64,000 bases of DNA from Paramecium tetraurelia (taxonomy: Eukaryota; Ciliophora; Oligohymenophorea; Peniculida; Parameciidae), in assembly GCF_000165425.1 (NCBI RefSeq), contig NW_001799636.1:124001-188000 (forward strand), in the 5' to 3' direction. Within the stretch, counting starts at the first letter, position 1. Every line of letters begins with the position of its first letter. Positions 24,717-39,112 of this stretch are shown piece after piece. The translations under genes and the position numbers were made by a program. Under the pieces are notes generated by a model. It was not told where the DNA came from and made no database searches. It saw only the letters and a program-made list of their open reading frames with translations.

Positions 24717-27084
24717 ATGATTAAAGAGAATTAGAATTTGATGGCTGTGGGAGTATTATTTGGATTGTCAATTATACTTGAATTAATCGCTAATTCGAGA
24801 TTGAAGAACAACAAACTCAAAGTAATTTTGATCTACTTAAGTTTTTGTTCCAAATATTTGGGTATTTGGTTTTTGAGTAATTCTCCTGGAGCGAGCTTCT
24901 TGCTTTAAGGAATAATGTGTTAATCCTTGAAATCTAAGAACATTTTTGATCATATTTTTTTATATGAGATGATAGGATTGTTTGGTTTGATATTGAATAT
25001 ATTCAATAAAGAGAGAATTGTTATTTAGAATGCAGCAATATTAGCAATAGAATTGGTGATAGCCCTTATATTTTTGATCCAACTTTATAAGCTCATAATG
25101 CAGCATTACCCTTACAATAGATAACACAATTTCATCCAGAATTAAGTCATCATCGATTTGACTGCTAATCACAAGATTAAATAAGATTACGAGGTAACCC
25201 CAAGTTAATCTCCAAGATCAAACTTTTAGAAATTATTCTAATCTAATAATTTCATTATTATCAGAGAGAATTTAGAAATTTTGGAGAGTAATTTTGATCT
25301 CAAAATTCATTGGCTCAATGAATCTTCTCCTTAAAACATTATTTTAGTTGAATAATTTATGTAATTGCAAGTAATTTCTTCTAATTTCGGGGAGAGTGAA
25401 TAAACATACAGTTTTAAAGAATTCATGTTGAAATTCAAAGACAACTTAAAGACTCAATTTATATCTTTGCTTATTTCAAAGAGTCAAGTTTTTGATTTAG
25501 AGAATGTCACATTAAACTTAATGCCAATTCAAAACCATGACAGTCTTAACTTTATTGTTTCATTTTCATATTTAAGTCAGTTGTTAGTTAGGAGAATGCA
25601 AGATGATAGTAGTAACCAAGTATTGATGGATATCAGTCGTTCTCTATCTCATGAATTAGGCACCAATCTTAATAGTATAATGGTTTTTTCTAGTTTGGCT
25701 TTGCATGATGATGAGGTACCTGAATCTGTTAAGTAAAAGTACATTTCGCCACTAAAAATAAATAGTGAGCAACTCGGTTTAATTGTAAGTAATATAAGAG
25801 ATTACAATTTAATAAGCTTGTAATAATTCAATCTAAAATTAGAGGAATTCAACATCAATGATGAAGTCAAGTACATTGAGACTCTAATGATTGATATCAT
25901 TAAAGATAAGTAGATTAATTTGGTACATGATTATTAATTGATCAACTCTCTTATTATCAATGATCGACAAAGATTTCGATAAGTTTATTTTCAATTTTTA
26001 CATAATGCTGTTAAATATACTACTACAGGTACAATTCGTATCAAAATTGAAACTAATAGATCATAATGTTAAATATCAATCTAAGATTCTGGACCTGGAT
26101 TAGTATTATAATATTTATTATTCAATATAGTCTGAAGAAGAGATGGCCAGAATGTAGAATATTCTTATTGGAAAGAATCAATTTGTAAAGATTTCACCTC
26201 ATTCGGTTGGAAGTGGTTTGGGAATTGGCATTTCAAATAGTATCATTAAAAGATTGAATGGTCGAAATATTCCAATAATTTGTGATTAAAAGGATAAGGG
26301 AACCATTTTTACATTCTTGATCAAGAACCATCTGCATGAGATTAGCAATTACGATAACAAGAAATCTATAGAACTCAGATCAAGTAGATCAATTATTAGA
26401 CTAATTTCTGGTAATTCATATATTGAGTCACCTTTCAGTAATTCAGTTAAATTCATACTCCCATCTATCAGTCAAAGCAGTGATTCAGTAAATTATAAGA
26501 ATTCCATTGTCGAAGATGACAATGTTCTCAGATAACCTAAATTACTCTTAGTCTAGGATCAAGGATCGGTACCTATCAGTGAGGATGAATTCTTAATTAT
26601 TCAAGAACCGCGTAATCTCAGTCCGAAATTTCAATATGAAATTATTGAATGCTCCATTCAAAGTAATTGTTGTTCAAGAGTTTTGATTGTTGATGATGAG
26701 TACTTTAACATTTTAAGTCTCCAACTCTTAATGCAAAAACATAGAGCTAAATGTGATTATGCATATAATGGAAAAGAAGCACTTAATAAGATTATGTAAA
26801 AATTGGAAATAGGATGTCATATTTGTTAGAACAAATATTACAGTCTCATTTTTATTGACATCAACATGCCCATTCTAAATGGATACCAGACAGTCAAGGA
26901 AATCAAGAGTTTGATCAAGAACAAAACGATCAGAAGAGCATGGTGTGTTGCTAATACAGGATTTACAGATCTTGATACTAAGATATAGTCATTCAATTCG
27001 GGAATGGACTACTTTCTCACTAAGCCATTAGATGCAAAAAATCTTCATGAATTAATTGTTTAAATGTTTCCTCTACAAAAATGA
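24717..27084 (+). CDS. hybrid membrane histidine kinase with receiver domain
   Basis: Two-component signalling protein. Four to five hydrophobic helices occupy about residues 8-110 (VGVLFGLSIILELIA, LIFLIQLYKLIM). A linker follows, then the H box SRSLSHELGTNLN near residue 310, N box YFQFLHNAVKYT, and ATPase boxes QDSGPG and VGSGLGIGIS. A 28-nt intron (26103-26130) lies directly after SGPGL. A C-terminal receiver has the acidic pair in VLIVDDEYF, the phospho-acceptor Asp in LIFIDINMPILNGY, Thr in NTGF and Lys in FLTKPLDA. In the H box the usual Pro after the phospho-His (HExxTPL) is Asn. Start ATG 24717 precedes the first helix. Confidence 0.93.
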
Positions 27085-27429
27085 ATTACTCTTCATTATT
27101 ATTTAATTAAATGTTTATAACAGTAATTATATAATCAATTAATATTCATCTATTATCAACTATAACTCTTGAATTGCAATATAAATTGTAAATAGTACTA
27201 AAAAATAATAGCTTAGATATAAAATTGTAAAATATATAATAAATAATTATTTATTATTTTTCACTTCTTTTGAGAAATCTGCTATGCCAATACTATATAT
27301 CAATATATGCAATCTTAATATTTTGAACTAAATAAAGAAAGTACTCTAGGCATAAGAACATTATAGGACAAATACTGTGATTAAGTGTGTTCAAAAATGA
27401 TATTAGAAATTGCTTGAATAATTGAAGAG
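27085..27429. other. AT-rich intergenic stretch
   Basis: No convincing coding frame. It lies between the histidine-kinase stop and the PI4-kinase gene, so it contains that promoter. No element singled out. Confidence 0.5.
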
Positions 27430-29985
<2,556 letters not shown>

Positions 29986-30002
<17 letters not shown>

Positions 30003-30048
30003 TATTAATAATACGTATGGAATATCAAGATGATATTAAATAATACAT
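29986..30048. repeat. imperfect 31/32-bp tandem duplication
   Basis: Two adjacent copies, 29986-30016 and 30017-30048, share ATGGAATATCAA, then GATATTAA and AATAC, with one substitution and one indel. The first copy contains the PI4-kinase stop codon, so the duplication sits exactly at the gene's 3' end. Confidence 0.85.
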
Positions 30049-30085
30049 AGTGTATATATAATTTATATTATTTGAAAACGGATCT

Positions 30086-30938
30086 ATGATCACAGGAAAT
30101 TTGTTTGACTTTGTATGGGGAAGTGTTGAGTTGGCCCTGAATATTCTATTGTACTCCAGATTGAAATTGCCACAAAAAGTGATGTCTCACGGTCTATTAC
30201 GTATGTCACTCGTTCGTGAATGCAATTACAACTTTGGGGTTGATACTAAGGTACATTAGGATGTACATTAGTTCTTAGATTGTCAGATATGTTGTAGCCT
30301 CCTTACTCACTCCGAATATGGTTTCACACTTTCGTAAATCCAATAATTCTTATCACTTCATATATGGTTGCTTCATGTGCTTTGATGCCATGATTGTTGC
30401 CGATATACTTCCCATGACAGATACTATATATGCTATGATCCTCATTTTACGTTTGTTTCATCTTTTAGAAATCATACCCAAAGTTTACAAAGCCACCTTG
30501 TCGATAAAGATTCATGTGAAAAAGGCAGTAAAAGTTCAATTCAATTTGTTGAATTAACTCAATACAACAAATTCAAATATTATAATTTCTAAGAAATTAG
30601 AAGTATCTCCTCCAAATTCTTCACAAACCACAAATGCGAGTTCGCTCAATGAATTTGAGAGTACCCAAAAGAGTAAGAGGAGACCTCAATTTCCAAATGT
30701 CTATTAGATCAAAGTACAGACATCAAAAACAACGAAAATCAATATATTAATTGATGAACCTGATAAATTTGATCTACTATTTGATTAATAATTAAACATG
30801 GATAGAAGGATGAATCTATAAATCAAGCTGAATTTATGTGCTCAAGTGTATTAGAATTTGAAAAAACATTATCCCTGTGAATGGCTTCTTAGACAGATTG
30901 CTCAATATCAAGCCGAGTTATTACTATTAGATTAATGA
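30086..30938 (+). CDS. unknown protein with CxxC-like pair and polar tail
   Basis: From ATG 30086 a clean frame reads MITGNLFDFVWGSVELALN and LDCQICCSLLTHSEYGFTL. After one frame change near 30310 it continues SIKIHVKKAVKVQFN and then a low-complexity SSQTTNASSLNEFESTQKSK. It ends in a helical piece CAQVYQNLKKHYPCEWLLRQ before TGA 30936. No family recognised. A Zn-binding role for the Cys pair would be a guess. Confidence 0.5.
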
Positions 30939-30968
30939 TTTTCTTTAACCCGTTTTTTATTTTAATTA

Positions 30969-32215
30969 ATGAAATTGCTCGTGTTGCTATGCATCGTGAC
31001 TCTCACATTTGCAGATTCAAGGATTGACTTTTTCAACAAGCTCAGTCAATCTGACTTTGGAAAAACAATCTTATAAACAATTCAAGTTCAAGAGTACGTA
31101 TTTATATTCAATCCTCAGAAACAATGTCGAACGTGTGCTATAGTTTATTAGACAATTGCAAGTGGACATTAATGCAGCCTAAACTGAACACACTAACTAC
31201 TTACAAAACAGAAATGGACAAATCACATAATACATTAATGAAGCTGATTAAGCTCTTGCTAAGGCTAAATAACAAAAAGCACAAGATGAGGCATAGCGTA
31301 ATCTTATTATTTCTAATATCTAATAGTTCCTTTGAAAGAGGAGGAACTTAATGATAAGAGAGCTCAAGGTGAAACCAAATTTGCTGAAAAATAACGAAAT
31401 TTAGATCGTATTGCTGCACTCACAGCTGAAAGAGAAGAGTCAAAGAAACGCCTATGATTAAAGAAGAACCGAAATCGTTGGTTTATTGGCTGCATTGAAT
31501 TAAGGCAAGAAACTTATCCAATAAATAAAAACTGGGTCTGTCTTCACTCAATAAGAAATCTTTGCAGATATCGAACATCATCACAAGAAATTCATTCAAA
31601 GATTCCCAGACAGAAGAGGCTTCAATTCCTTGGTTTCCTTGTCCCTTGCTATGGCTCAGGATTCCACCTTAAAATCTGATCAATCTGCACTAGAGAAGGT
31701 AGTCTAAGTCATTGAAGATTTGGCTGATAGTCTATTTTAACTGTACAAATTATATTCGACATCATTTTAGATAGAAACAAGAAATGGAAGCTGATGATGC
31801 CAGAGAAGCAGCATTTTAATAAGCCATGTACTCATTCATTTTTATTATTATAACAGTGCTCGACTTGAAATAGCTAATCAATCATTAGAAGGTGCTGTTG
31901 CCTACTTACATGCTCAGATCTTGAGATTAGAACAATCACTCTTGGAATTGTAAAATGACATTGCCACTCAAGCTTAAGTATATATTCTATTATATTTTGA
32001 TTAGATGGTCGTGAACAAACAAAATGAAAAAACTGACTGGTTGAATATTCAAAGAGATGAAACTAAATCCTATGGAAAGCAAACTGAAAACAGGTATGCC
32101 ATTTTTGTAATTTCGTAGAAAATCACAATTAGACTTACTTGGAGAAACTGAAAATGTATTTTCAAAAGGCCCCTTGACTCCTGAATAGCAATCGTTCTTA
32201 TAACATTTAAAGTGA
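30969..32215 (+). CDS. trichocyst matrix protein (TMP)
   Basis: Secretory-granule structural protein that crystallises in trichocysts and expands on exocytosis. The signal peptide is MKLLVLLCIVTLTFADSRID. The family-typical phrase QSDFGKTILQTIQVQ follows. Coiled-coil segments come next (YINEADQALAKAKQQ, QGETKFAEKQRNLDRIAALT), then GFNSLVSLSLAMA with SDQSALEKVVQVIEDLADSL, and a C-terminal helical domain ending TPEQQSFLQHLK. Four introns fit: 31094-31118, 31828-31856, 31978-32004 and 32094-32118. One-base shifts are needed near 31130, 31330, 31455 and 31775. Part of a large paralogous family, so decay of one copy is plausible. Confidence 0.85.
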
Positions 32216-32224
32216 TTAATATAA

Positions 32225-34075
32225 ATGAAAATTAATAACAATATTAACAACGATACGTAAAATTCCTAGGCATAAAAGAATTTTAATCAATTTATCAAAC
32301 AAGAGGCAGACGACTTCAAGAGACAGTTCAAATTTATCGATAAAGAGAAACTTTTCATGGAACTTCAAAATTACAAAATTGAAAACAACAATCTAAAAGA
32401 GGACAATACCAAGTTACGTACGCGCATCCAACAGACCGAGGTAAGCCAACCACATATGCTCAGAAAGAGCTCCTCAATTATGAGAGACTCTGCGAGAACA
32501 TGACCGAGTAGACACCCAACAAGAAGAAGGCCAATGAGTTACTACTTATACAACTCAAAAACTAGAACAAGGACCTCCAAAAGCAACTTAAAGAACGTAC
32601 TATCTAACTTGACCACCTTAAAAAAAATACCAAAGTCACCAAATTTCAAGAGCTAGAGTGTGATCGCAAAGCCTATTTTGATGAAACTGTACGTATGCGT
32701 AAACTCATAGAAGAGAGTTAAACATAATTCTAATCCATGTAAAGGTACATCTATCTATGTCTTAATTTGATAGTAAATACAATCAAAGTCTATAACTTGA
32801 AAATGAAGTTCAAAAACTACTCAAAACTAATGAAAATCTCATTGCTGAAAATAAAGCACTTAATTAAAAAAGCCAATAATCAGATGAAATGATGCGTTAG
32901 TTACAAGTATTTTGTCGATACATTTATTTAGCAATTGTACAAAGTGAACCAATAGAAACAGTAAACTTTGGACAAAAGTATCCAAGATCTAAAAAACCAG
33001 ATCAAAAAGCTATAGACAGACAAAACCAATCTTAAATAAACTATTAAATAGATGCAGGATGCATAATACTAAAATTTCCAATAAGCAAAACCAAAAAAGG
33101 AACCTACTCCTAGACAAACCTAATTGCCAAATTTAGTTTTGGAGGAATTGCGATTCAAATTGATATATAGAGGCATTACAGTTGAATAATTTGCTGAGAT
33201 GTTAGAAGGATTGAAACAATAGGCTCGAGAATAAAATGTGACTGTTAAAGTCGATGATTTAAGACATATCTTTGCTCAGTAAATAAATTAGATTCATAAT
33301 TAGAGAGCCATTTTCATATACAGATGAGAGCAAAGTACAATCCATATTAAATTCACTTAGTGGTCATGGCAATTAATTAGTTGAGAATTTGAAATCTTTG
33401 GTTGGAAATTTTAAGACTTTTATGAATTTTCCAACTTTTGATTTTGAACAGGCCCAAACAAAAATGAAGACTCAACTCAAATAAAATGAGAAAAAGATTT
33501 AAGATTTTTGGAACAAACAAAAAATAAAGGGTGATGTAGTTAGCAAATCAGATGTTCGAAAAATGTTAAACTCTCTTTCATTAAATTGGTAGGAACCTGA
33601 AAATCTATTCTATTTTCTATAACTATTCGAGAAATCAGGAGAAGATCTGTCCCATATTCCATTGATAGATACTTATGATCCGTTTACTTTGGAAGATCCA
33701 TCATAACAACAGTAAATGACAGGACATCAGAATATGAGAATTTCGGAAGAATCAGACGAGGAATTGTTTGATAAACAGAGCCAAGATTATTCACTTGATG
33801 AGAATGCAGCTAAGAAAAGGAAGGAATAAGATTAAAATTAAGGTGCAGGATTACAAGAAGATGATCAAGAAAGGCAGAAACAAAATGAGGATGAATCGTT
33901 TGGATAAGAAGGAAATGATGTTGGGAAAAATGAACAGGATGAATATGAATATGATCATTAAGAGGAAGAATAGGAGGGACACTAAGAGAATGAATATGAA
34001 GATTAAAATCAAGAAAATGAAAATAATAAACATGAAGAATAATAAAATGAATATGAAAATGAAGAATTTGATTGA
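32225..34075 (+). CDS. coiled-coil protein with very acidic C-terminal tail
   Basis: Clean gene, about 580 residues, split by four introns: 32441-32463, 32745-32773, 32907-32931 and 33279-33303. It starts MKINNNINNDTQNSQAQ. Coiled coil covers roughly residues 25-300 (ELQNYKIENNNLKEDNTKL). A globular segment follows (VLEELRFKLIYRGITVEQFA ... VTVKVDDLRHIFAQ), weakly like a calmodulin/EF-hand-type lobe pair but without intact calcium loops. The last 90 residues are Asp/Glu/Gln/Asn-rich and end QNEYENEEFD. Likely cytoskeletal; function not known. Confidence 0.85.
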
Positions 34076-34271
34076 TTTATTTTAAAATAATAAAGAGTAC
34101 GCATTTATATTTAATTACGCATTCTCAATTAATTCAATTATTATTATAATTAATGAAGTGCGCACTTCATATTAATAAATACGCATTCGTTAATAATTTG
34201 TAAAATTTATGCGCACTCCAATGTTTACAAATACTAATTTATATATATTTGGTTAATAATTAATTCAATCC
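34076..34271. promoter_or_regulatory. CpG-motif cluster and palindrome upstream of INO1
   Basis: This short intergenic spacer holds three copies of TACGCATT (34098-34105, 34116-34123, 34180-34187). It also has a perfect 18-bp palindrome, ATGAAGTGCGCACTTCAT (34153-34170), whose core TGCGCACT recurs at 34210-34217. CpG-rich words are rare in this AT-rich DNA. Clustering in 120 bases directly before INO1 suggests factor-binding sites. The regulator is unknown. Confidence 0.5.
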
Positions 34272-35808
34272 ATGAAAGTTCAATCAACCACAACATAATA
34301 AGATGATCACTTCTTAATCGCAGACTACGATTACAAGTCAACCAACATAGAAAAGAATGGAGACAAGTACATCGCAAAACCATAAATCACAAATTTCAAA
34401 TTCAAGACAGACACTAGAATTCCAAAAGTAGGTGTTATGCTTGTAGGATGGGGTGGTAACAATGGAACAACTCTTACTGGAGGTATCTTGGCCAACAAAT
34501 TCAATATTACTTGGAATAGCAGAAGAGGAACTCATTAACCAAATTTCTATGGATCTCTTACTTAAAGCAGTGTCATTAAGATTGGTACATGCAATACTGA
34601 AGAAGTATTTGTTCCATTCAAAGATGTATTACCAATGGTCAATCCATGTGATATTGTATTTGGTGGATGGGATATCAGTTCATTGAATTTAGCTGATGCT
34701 ATGGGCAGAGCATAAGTTGTTGATTATGATTTGCAATAAAAATTGAGACCATATTTAGAGAAATTGGTTCCATTACCTTCAATCTATTATCCAGATTTCA
34801 TAGCAGCTAACTAAGGTGATAGAGCAGACAATGTCATTCCAGGAAATAATAAATTAGAACATCTTAACACCATTAGAAAGAACATTGCAGATTTCAAATA
34901 ATAAAATAATTTGGATAAAGTAATCCTCTTATGGACAGCAAATACAGAGAGATTCTGTGTTGAAGACCCAAATGTTCATGGAACAGCCGAGAAATTAATG
35001 AAATCCATAGAATCAAGTCATCCAGAAAATTAGTGCATCAACAATTTTTGCATGTGCTGCTTGTTTAGAAGGATGCTCATTCATTAATGGATCACCATAA
35101 AATACTATTGTTCCCGGAGTCATTGAATTAGCAGAAAAAGCTGGTGTCTTTGTTGCTGGAGATGATTTCAAGACTGGATAAACTAAATTTAAGACTTGTT
35201 TAGTTGAATATTTGGTTGGTGCTGGTATTAAACCAAAAGCCATCATCTCATATAACCATTTAGGAAACAATGATGGAAAGAACCTTTCATAAGAATCATG
35301 CTTCAAAAGCAAGGAAAGAAGTAAGAAGACTTGTGTTGATGATATTTTGGAATCCAATAAGGTTTTGTATCCCACAGAGGAGGAATTGAACATTGATCAC
35401 ACTATTGTTATCAAGTATTGTCCAGAAACTGGAGATAGCAAGAAGGCTATGGATGAATACATAGCTGAAATCTTCTTGGGAGGAAGATAAACCTTTGCAG
35501 TTTACAATGTCTGTGAAGATTCCTTATTGGCTGCTCCATTGATTATGGATCTCTTATTGTTATGCGAGTTATTCGAAAGAATCCAATTCTCAAAGGATTC
35601 CTCTGAATTCCAAAGATTTGATACAGTGTTGTCTTGGTTGAGTTACTTGATGAAGGCACCAAAATCAGAGAGTGGAATCACCACCATCAATGCTCTATCA
35701 AGATAGAGAGCTATGCTTGAAAATCTAGTTAAAGTATGCGCAGGATTGACAGTTGACGATAATCTTAGATTGGAAGTTAGATATGGTGCTAGTAGATTTT
35801 AATAATGA
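34272..35808 (+). CDS. INO1: inositol-3-phosphate synthase, one-base frame break
   Basis: Converts glucose 6-phosphate to inositol 3-phosphate, the first step of inositol synthesis, using NAD. The NAD-binding Gly motif is [17 protein letters not shown] near residue 60. Other family blocks are [55 protein letters not shown] and [14 protein letters not shown]. Length about 510 fits the family. The only defect is at about 35026: GAAAATTAG must read GAAATTAG to keep [11 protein letters not shown] in frame, i.e. one extra A. No intron can explain this. Intronless otherwise. Upstream spacer carries a motif cluster. Confidence 0.93.
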
Positions 35809-35937
35809 TTTTTAACTACATATTTTGTTTATATCAATTAATAGAATATAATAATACTTATCATACATCAAATTAAGATTAATGTTTATCAATTTAACAT
35901 TAATTTATAATAACGCATTTATTAATTTCTTTTAAAA

Positions 35938-36366
35938 TGAAAATGCTAGATGATATTAAGTAGTAGGTAGAGAAGGAAATGAAAAAATTTGATCCAAGAT
36001 TGGCAGGAAAGAAATATTTGAAAATAACTCAATCCATTAAGGATTCATTTCTCAAGACAGTTGTGTGTGATAAATAAAGCATTAAAGCTGTATTAAAAAA
36101 TTTGAAATAAGGCTGCCAATTCTATAGGTATCAATTATTCTTCAGCCAAAGCCATATGGGCTGAATTCAGATCCAAATCAAAAATTAAGAAAAACAAAAA
36201 AACTAATGAGCAACAAAAAACTGAATCCTCTGAAGTTATGAAAAGATGTCAATACAAAATTCTTAATGGTTGCAATAAGATTAAGAAATTATTCCTGGAA
36301 ATCAAGTCGTCTGTTGCAGAGCGTTTAAGTTCTACCTACTTGATTTCCTTGGAGTAGCATATATGA
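35938..36366 (+). CDS. small HTH-like protein
   Basis: About 140 residues. It starts MKMLDDIKQQVEKEMKKFDP and contains NKAANSIGINYSSAKAIWAE, a helix-turn-helix-like pattern (AAxxLGINYSTAKxI) that recurs in Paramecium small proteins. A Lys-rich C-terminus follows. One extra A near 36108 breaks the frame between the two halves. Possibly DNA-binding; inferred from motif shape only. Confidence 0.55.
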
Positions 36367-36381
36367 ATATTATTTAATTAA

Positions 36382-36900
36382 ATGAGTGGAGGCCCACGAG
36401 TTAACTAGTATTTCCAAAGCAATAAACGCAGAGAAGACAGTGCTCTTAAAGCTGTAAGATTAGAAACTAATATTCGAACTCCAAAAATGAGGATGCAAAA
36501 CTCAGCTGATGATTAATTTAATATACACAACTTATAGAACGTCCCTCTTTAATTAAGGTATAGTCCTTCCTTAAGAATGAAAAACCATAGAAATTCACTC
36601 AAGCCTAATGAAAACCCAAAATACCCCGAAACTTACACTAAAACAACAAGAAAAGCAATGTTAGATTCGTTCTACCATTAACTTGGAACTGATGAAGACA
36701 TTACACCTATCAAAAACGCAAAATAACGAAGACTTCAGCCAATCATTTTAACACCCTAATCTCAAACCACTAATTTTGTAAAATAGAACATATTGGTAGA
36801 AGATGAAAATATAGAGGAAGTTCATTTTCACTTTGTAAATATGCAACATTAATATAAATCTTGGATATAGAAGTTGGAAAAGAAGAATTACAGCAAATGA
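36382..36900 (+). CDS. small basic protein, unknown
   Basis: Intact, intronless frame of 172 residues beginning MSGGPRVNQYFQSNKRREDS and ending WIQKLEKKNYSK. It is Asn/Gln/Arg-rich, low in hydrophobics, and likely disordered. It starts 16 bases after the stop of the preceding gene. No family recognised. Confidence 0.7.
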
Positions 36901-36972
36901 TCCTATAAATCCTCTTGTTTTGTACTCTTACTTAATTTAATTTTATATTTATATAATATAAATTTGGAAGCA

Positions 36973-37640
36973 ATGAAATTATCAAACAGATCTTCATCAT
37001 TAACTATTTCATAAAGTGATATCTACTCTAGATTCCTTGATATGCATGAAGAATTGACCAAATCTTCATAAAACATTAACAATCTCATAGATCATAGTCT
37101 TAAACAATTAGCAAGCACAAGAGAAGCGTCCAGAATTAGTTTATCTGCCAATTCTCAAAATCAATAAGAACTCAATTCTTTTGAAGAAATGGCAATAGAA
37201 GAAGATTTGGACTCAGAAACATAGCCTTAAAAAAATGAAAGAGAACTAGTTTTAGAAAATAAAATTAAGATCTATGAATCTTCACTTATTAAATTTGAAC
37301 AAGAAAACTTGTAAAAAGATCGAGAAATTCTTAGACTCAAGAAATTGTAAGAAATCCTATTATTAACAATAGATTGAATGATTAAAATCTATAAATAACT
37401 ATGTAGAATCCAGACGAAATTTATTAAGAATAAAGTGTTATTAGATAGAAACTATAAGTTCTTGATGGCTAATTAGATTATCTGTAAGAAAAAAAGGAAA
37501 TTCGCAAGAGAATGAAAGAATGGGAAATCATTCTCAAAGAACAATCAGAAATTATAAAATCGCAGAAACTAGAAATTAGTCGATTAAAACACATAAATTC
37601 ATACTTACACAAATCTATTGAAAAATTATAAACATTGTGA
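36973..37640 (+). CDS. coiled-coil protein, small
   Basis: Starts MKLSNRSSSLTISQSDIYSR. It becomes coiled coil from about residue 85 (ENKIKIYESSLIKFEQENLQ; EKKEIRKRMKEWEIILKEQS) and ends SIEKLQTL. One base seems to be missing near 37350 (A-run GAAATCC) to keep KLQENPIINNRLND in frame. The gene ends 28 bases before the convergent AP-4 mu gene. Confidence 0.65.
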
Positions 37641-37667
37641 TAATATTATTATGTATATAAACTGAAT

Positions 37668-39112
37668 TCATATTCTACATACATAGGAACTGCTCTATGT
37701 TATATACCTTACCCATCTATGTGGATTAGTAGTATTGCCTCGTTCTTCTATTCTCAAGTATTTGATTTGCAATCTGCTCACATTAAACATTGGTATTTCA
37801 AAATTCATAGCAATAGGACCAATCTCCTTTCTTGCTGTATGAGCAGTCTGAGTTGCTTATAGAGTTAGTTTTATCTAAAATAGAACAGAATAGATATACT
37901 TTTAGTGATCTCTCTTAACCACCACACAGTTTCTTGATCTACCATTCCACAATCTTTTTATTTGAATCATACTCAGCAGTCTCCAATTAAGCATTCTTCA
38001 CTAATTCTGGATATGCATTTGCAGTTTATTTAGGAATTGGAATACGAACATTTGCATATGATGCGATGATTTTGGCATCAAAGCATGCTTTCAATTTTAT
38101 AGTGACTTCTATTTTAGATGATGAGACCTCTTCAATAATGGGAAACAGTCTAAAAGGAGCAGCATAATCTCCACTTATACGATAATTCATAACAACGAAT
38201 TAACCATCAGGTGGTTGTATACGTAAGGTTTTATTCATGTCTAATTCATTAGCATTAACACATTCATGAAAATTGCAATCATCCTTTATGTTATTAATTA
38301 TTATCATACCAAAATGACTCCTGCTGAATACTGTCCTTATTGTCTACCTATTTGCAGATCATCATTCAATGCTAATTTAAGAGGTGGATTGCCTTATAAA
38401 AATGATGTCATTTGAATCTAATATAATATTGAATAGATTACACATCCTTCAATACTCTAATTGATAACATAAGCACTAGAGTTAAATAGAACATTGAGTT
38501 TTTCATAAATATCAACAAAAATTTCATTTGCTTAATTTTTGTTTAATACCGATCGCTAAACTGCTTGACTTCCAATAGTGTTTGGAACAAAAATGTTGAA
38601 TGTTTGAATTTTTGGTCTCAGGGAATTCATGACTGAATCAGGTTAAGGCTGAATTGGGTCATTCACAATGAGTGGTTTGATTTATTCTGTAGCCATGAGT
38701 TGAGGGTAGCCAAAATCAAATGATTCATCTAGAATCTATGAAAAATAGAATATTGCTGACTTCATAGATTAGGATGAAATTCTTTCTAAGGACTTCCTCA
38801 TTGATGACTCCACAGAAGTCTTTGATCTCTTTGGCTAATCGATCCAATAATTCTAAGGACATAGCTGGTTGCAAGTTGAATCTGGACGTGCCTACAATAT
38901 ATAATCCTGTTATTAAGCATGAGAATAGAACCTCCTCTTTTGATGTGAACAAATTAGATGCAATCAACTGTAAATAGAGGATTGGCATCTCCTGAGTAGG
39001 TCTTGGCTTATCTGAAGAATGTTTCAGGTGTTGATTTGGGTAAGTCAGATCTGAAATCTCGATTGATGATGGTGTCACCTCTTGGAGATAGAATGAATAT
39101 TTATGAAAACAT
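37668..39112 (-). CDS. AP-4-type adaptor complex mu subunit
   Basis: Clathrin-adaptor mu subunit; binds tyrosine-type sorting signals on cargo at the trans-Golgi. The N-terminal longin part reads MFSQIFILSPRGDTIINRDF. Then come ELLDRLAKEIKDFCGVINEE and VLRKNFILIYEV, universal in mu chains. The signal-binding domain shows NEIFVDIYEKLNVLFNSSAY, SFLQGNPPLKLALNDDL and the end GPIAMNFEIPMFNVSRLQIK with NPHRWVRYITQSSSYVCRI. The NPHxWVR end is closest to AP-4. Frame changes are needed near 38935 and in the C-terminal half, some perhaps introns. Confidence 0.85.

Noticed and set aside
33768-34085. Methionine/lysine-rich 105-codon ORF in the tail of the acidic gene
   Set aside because: It is a frame-shifted shadow of the acidic Asp/Glu tail, which is continuous with the upstream spliced gene.
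35013-35393. Minus-strand 126-codon ORF inside INO1
   Set aside because: The plus strand encodes unmistakable INO1 blocks here.
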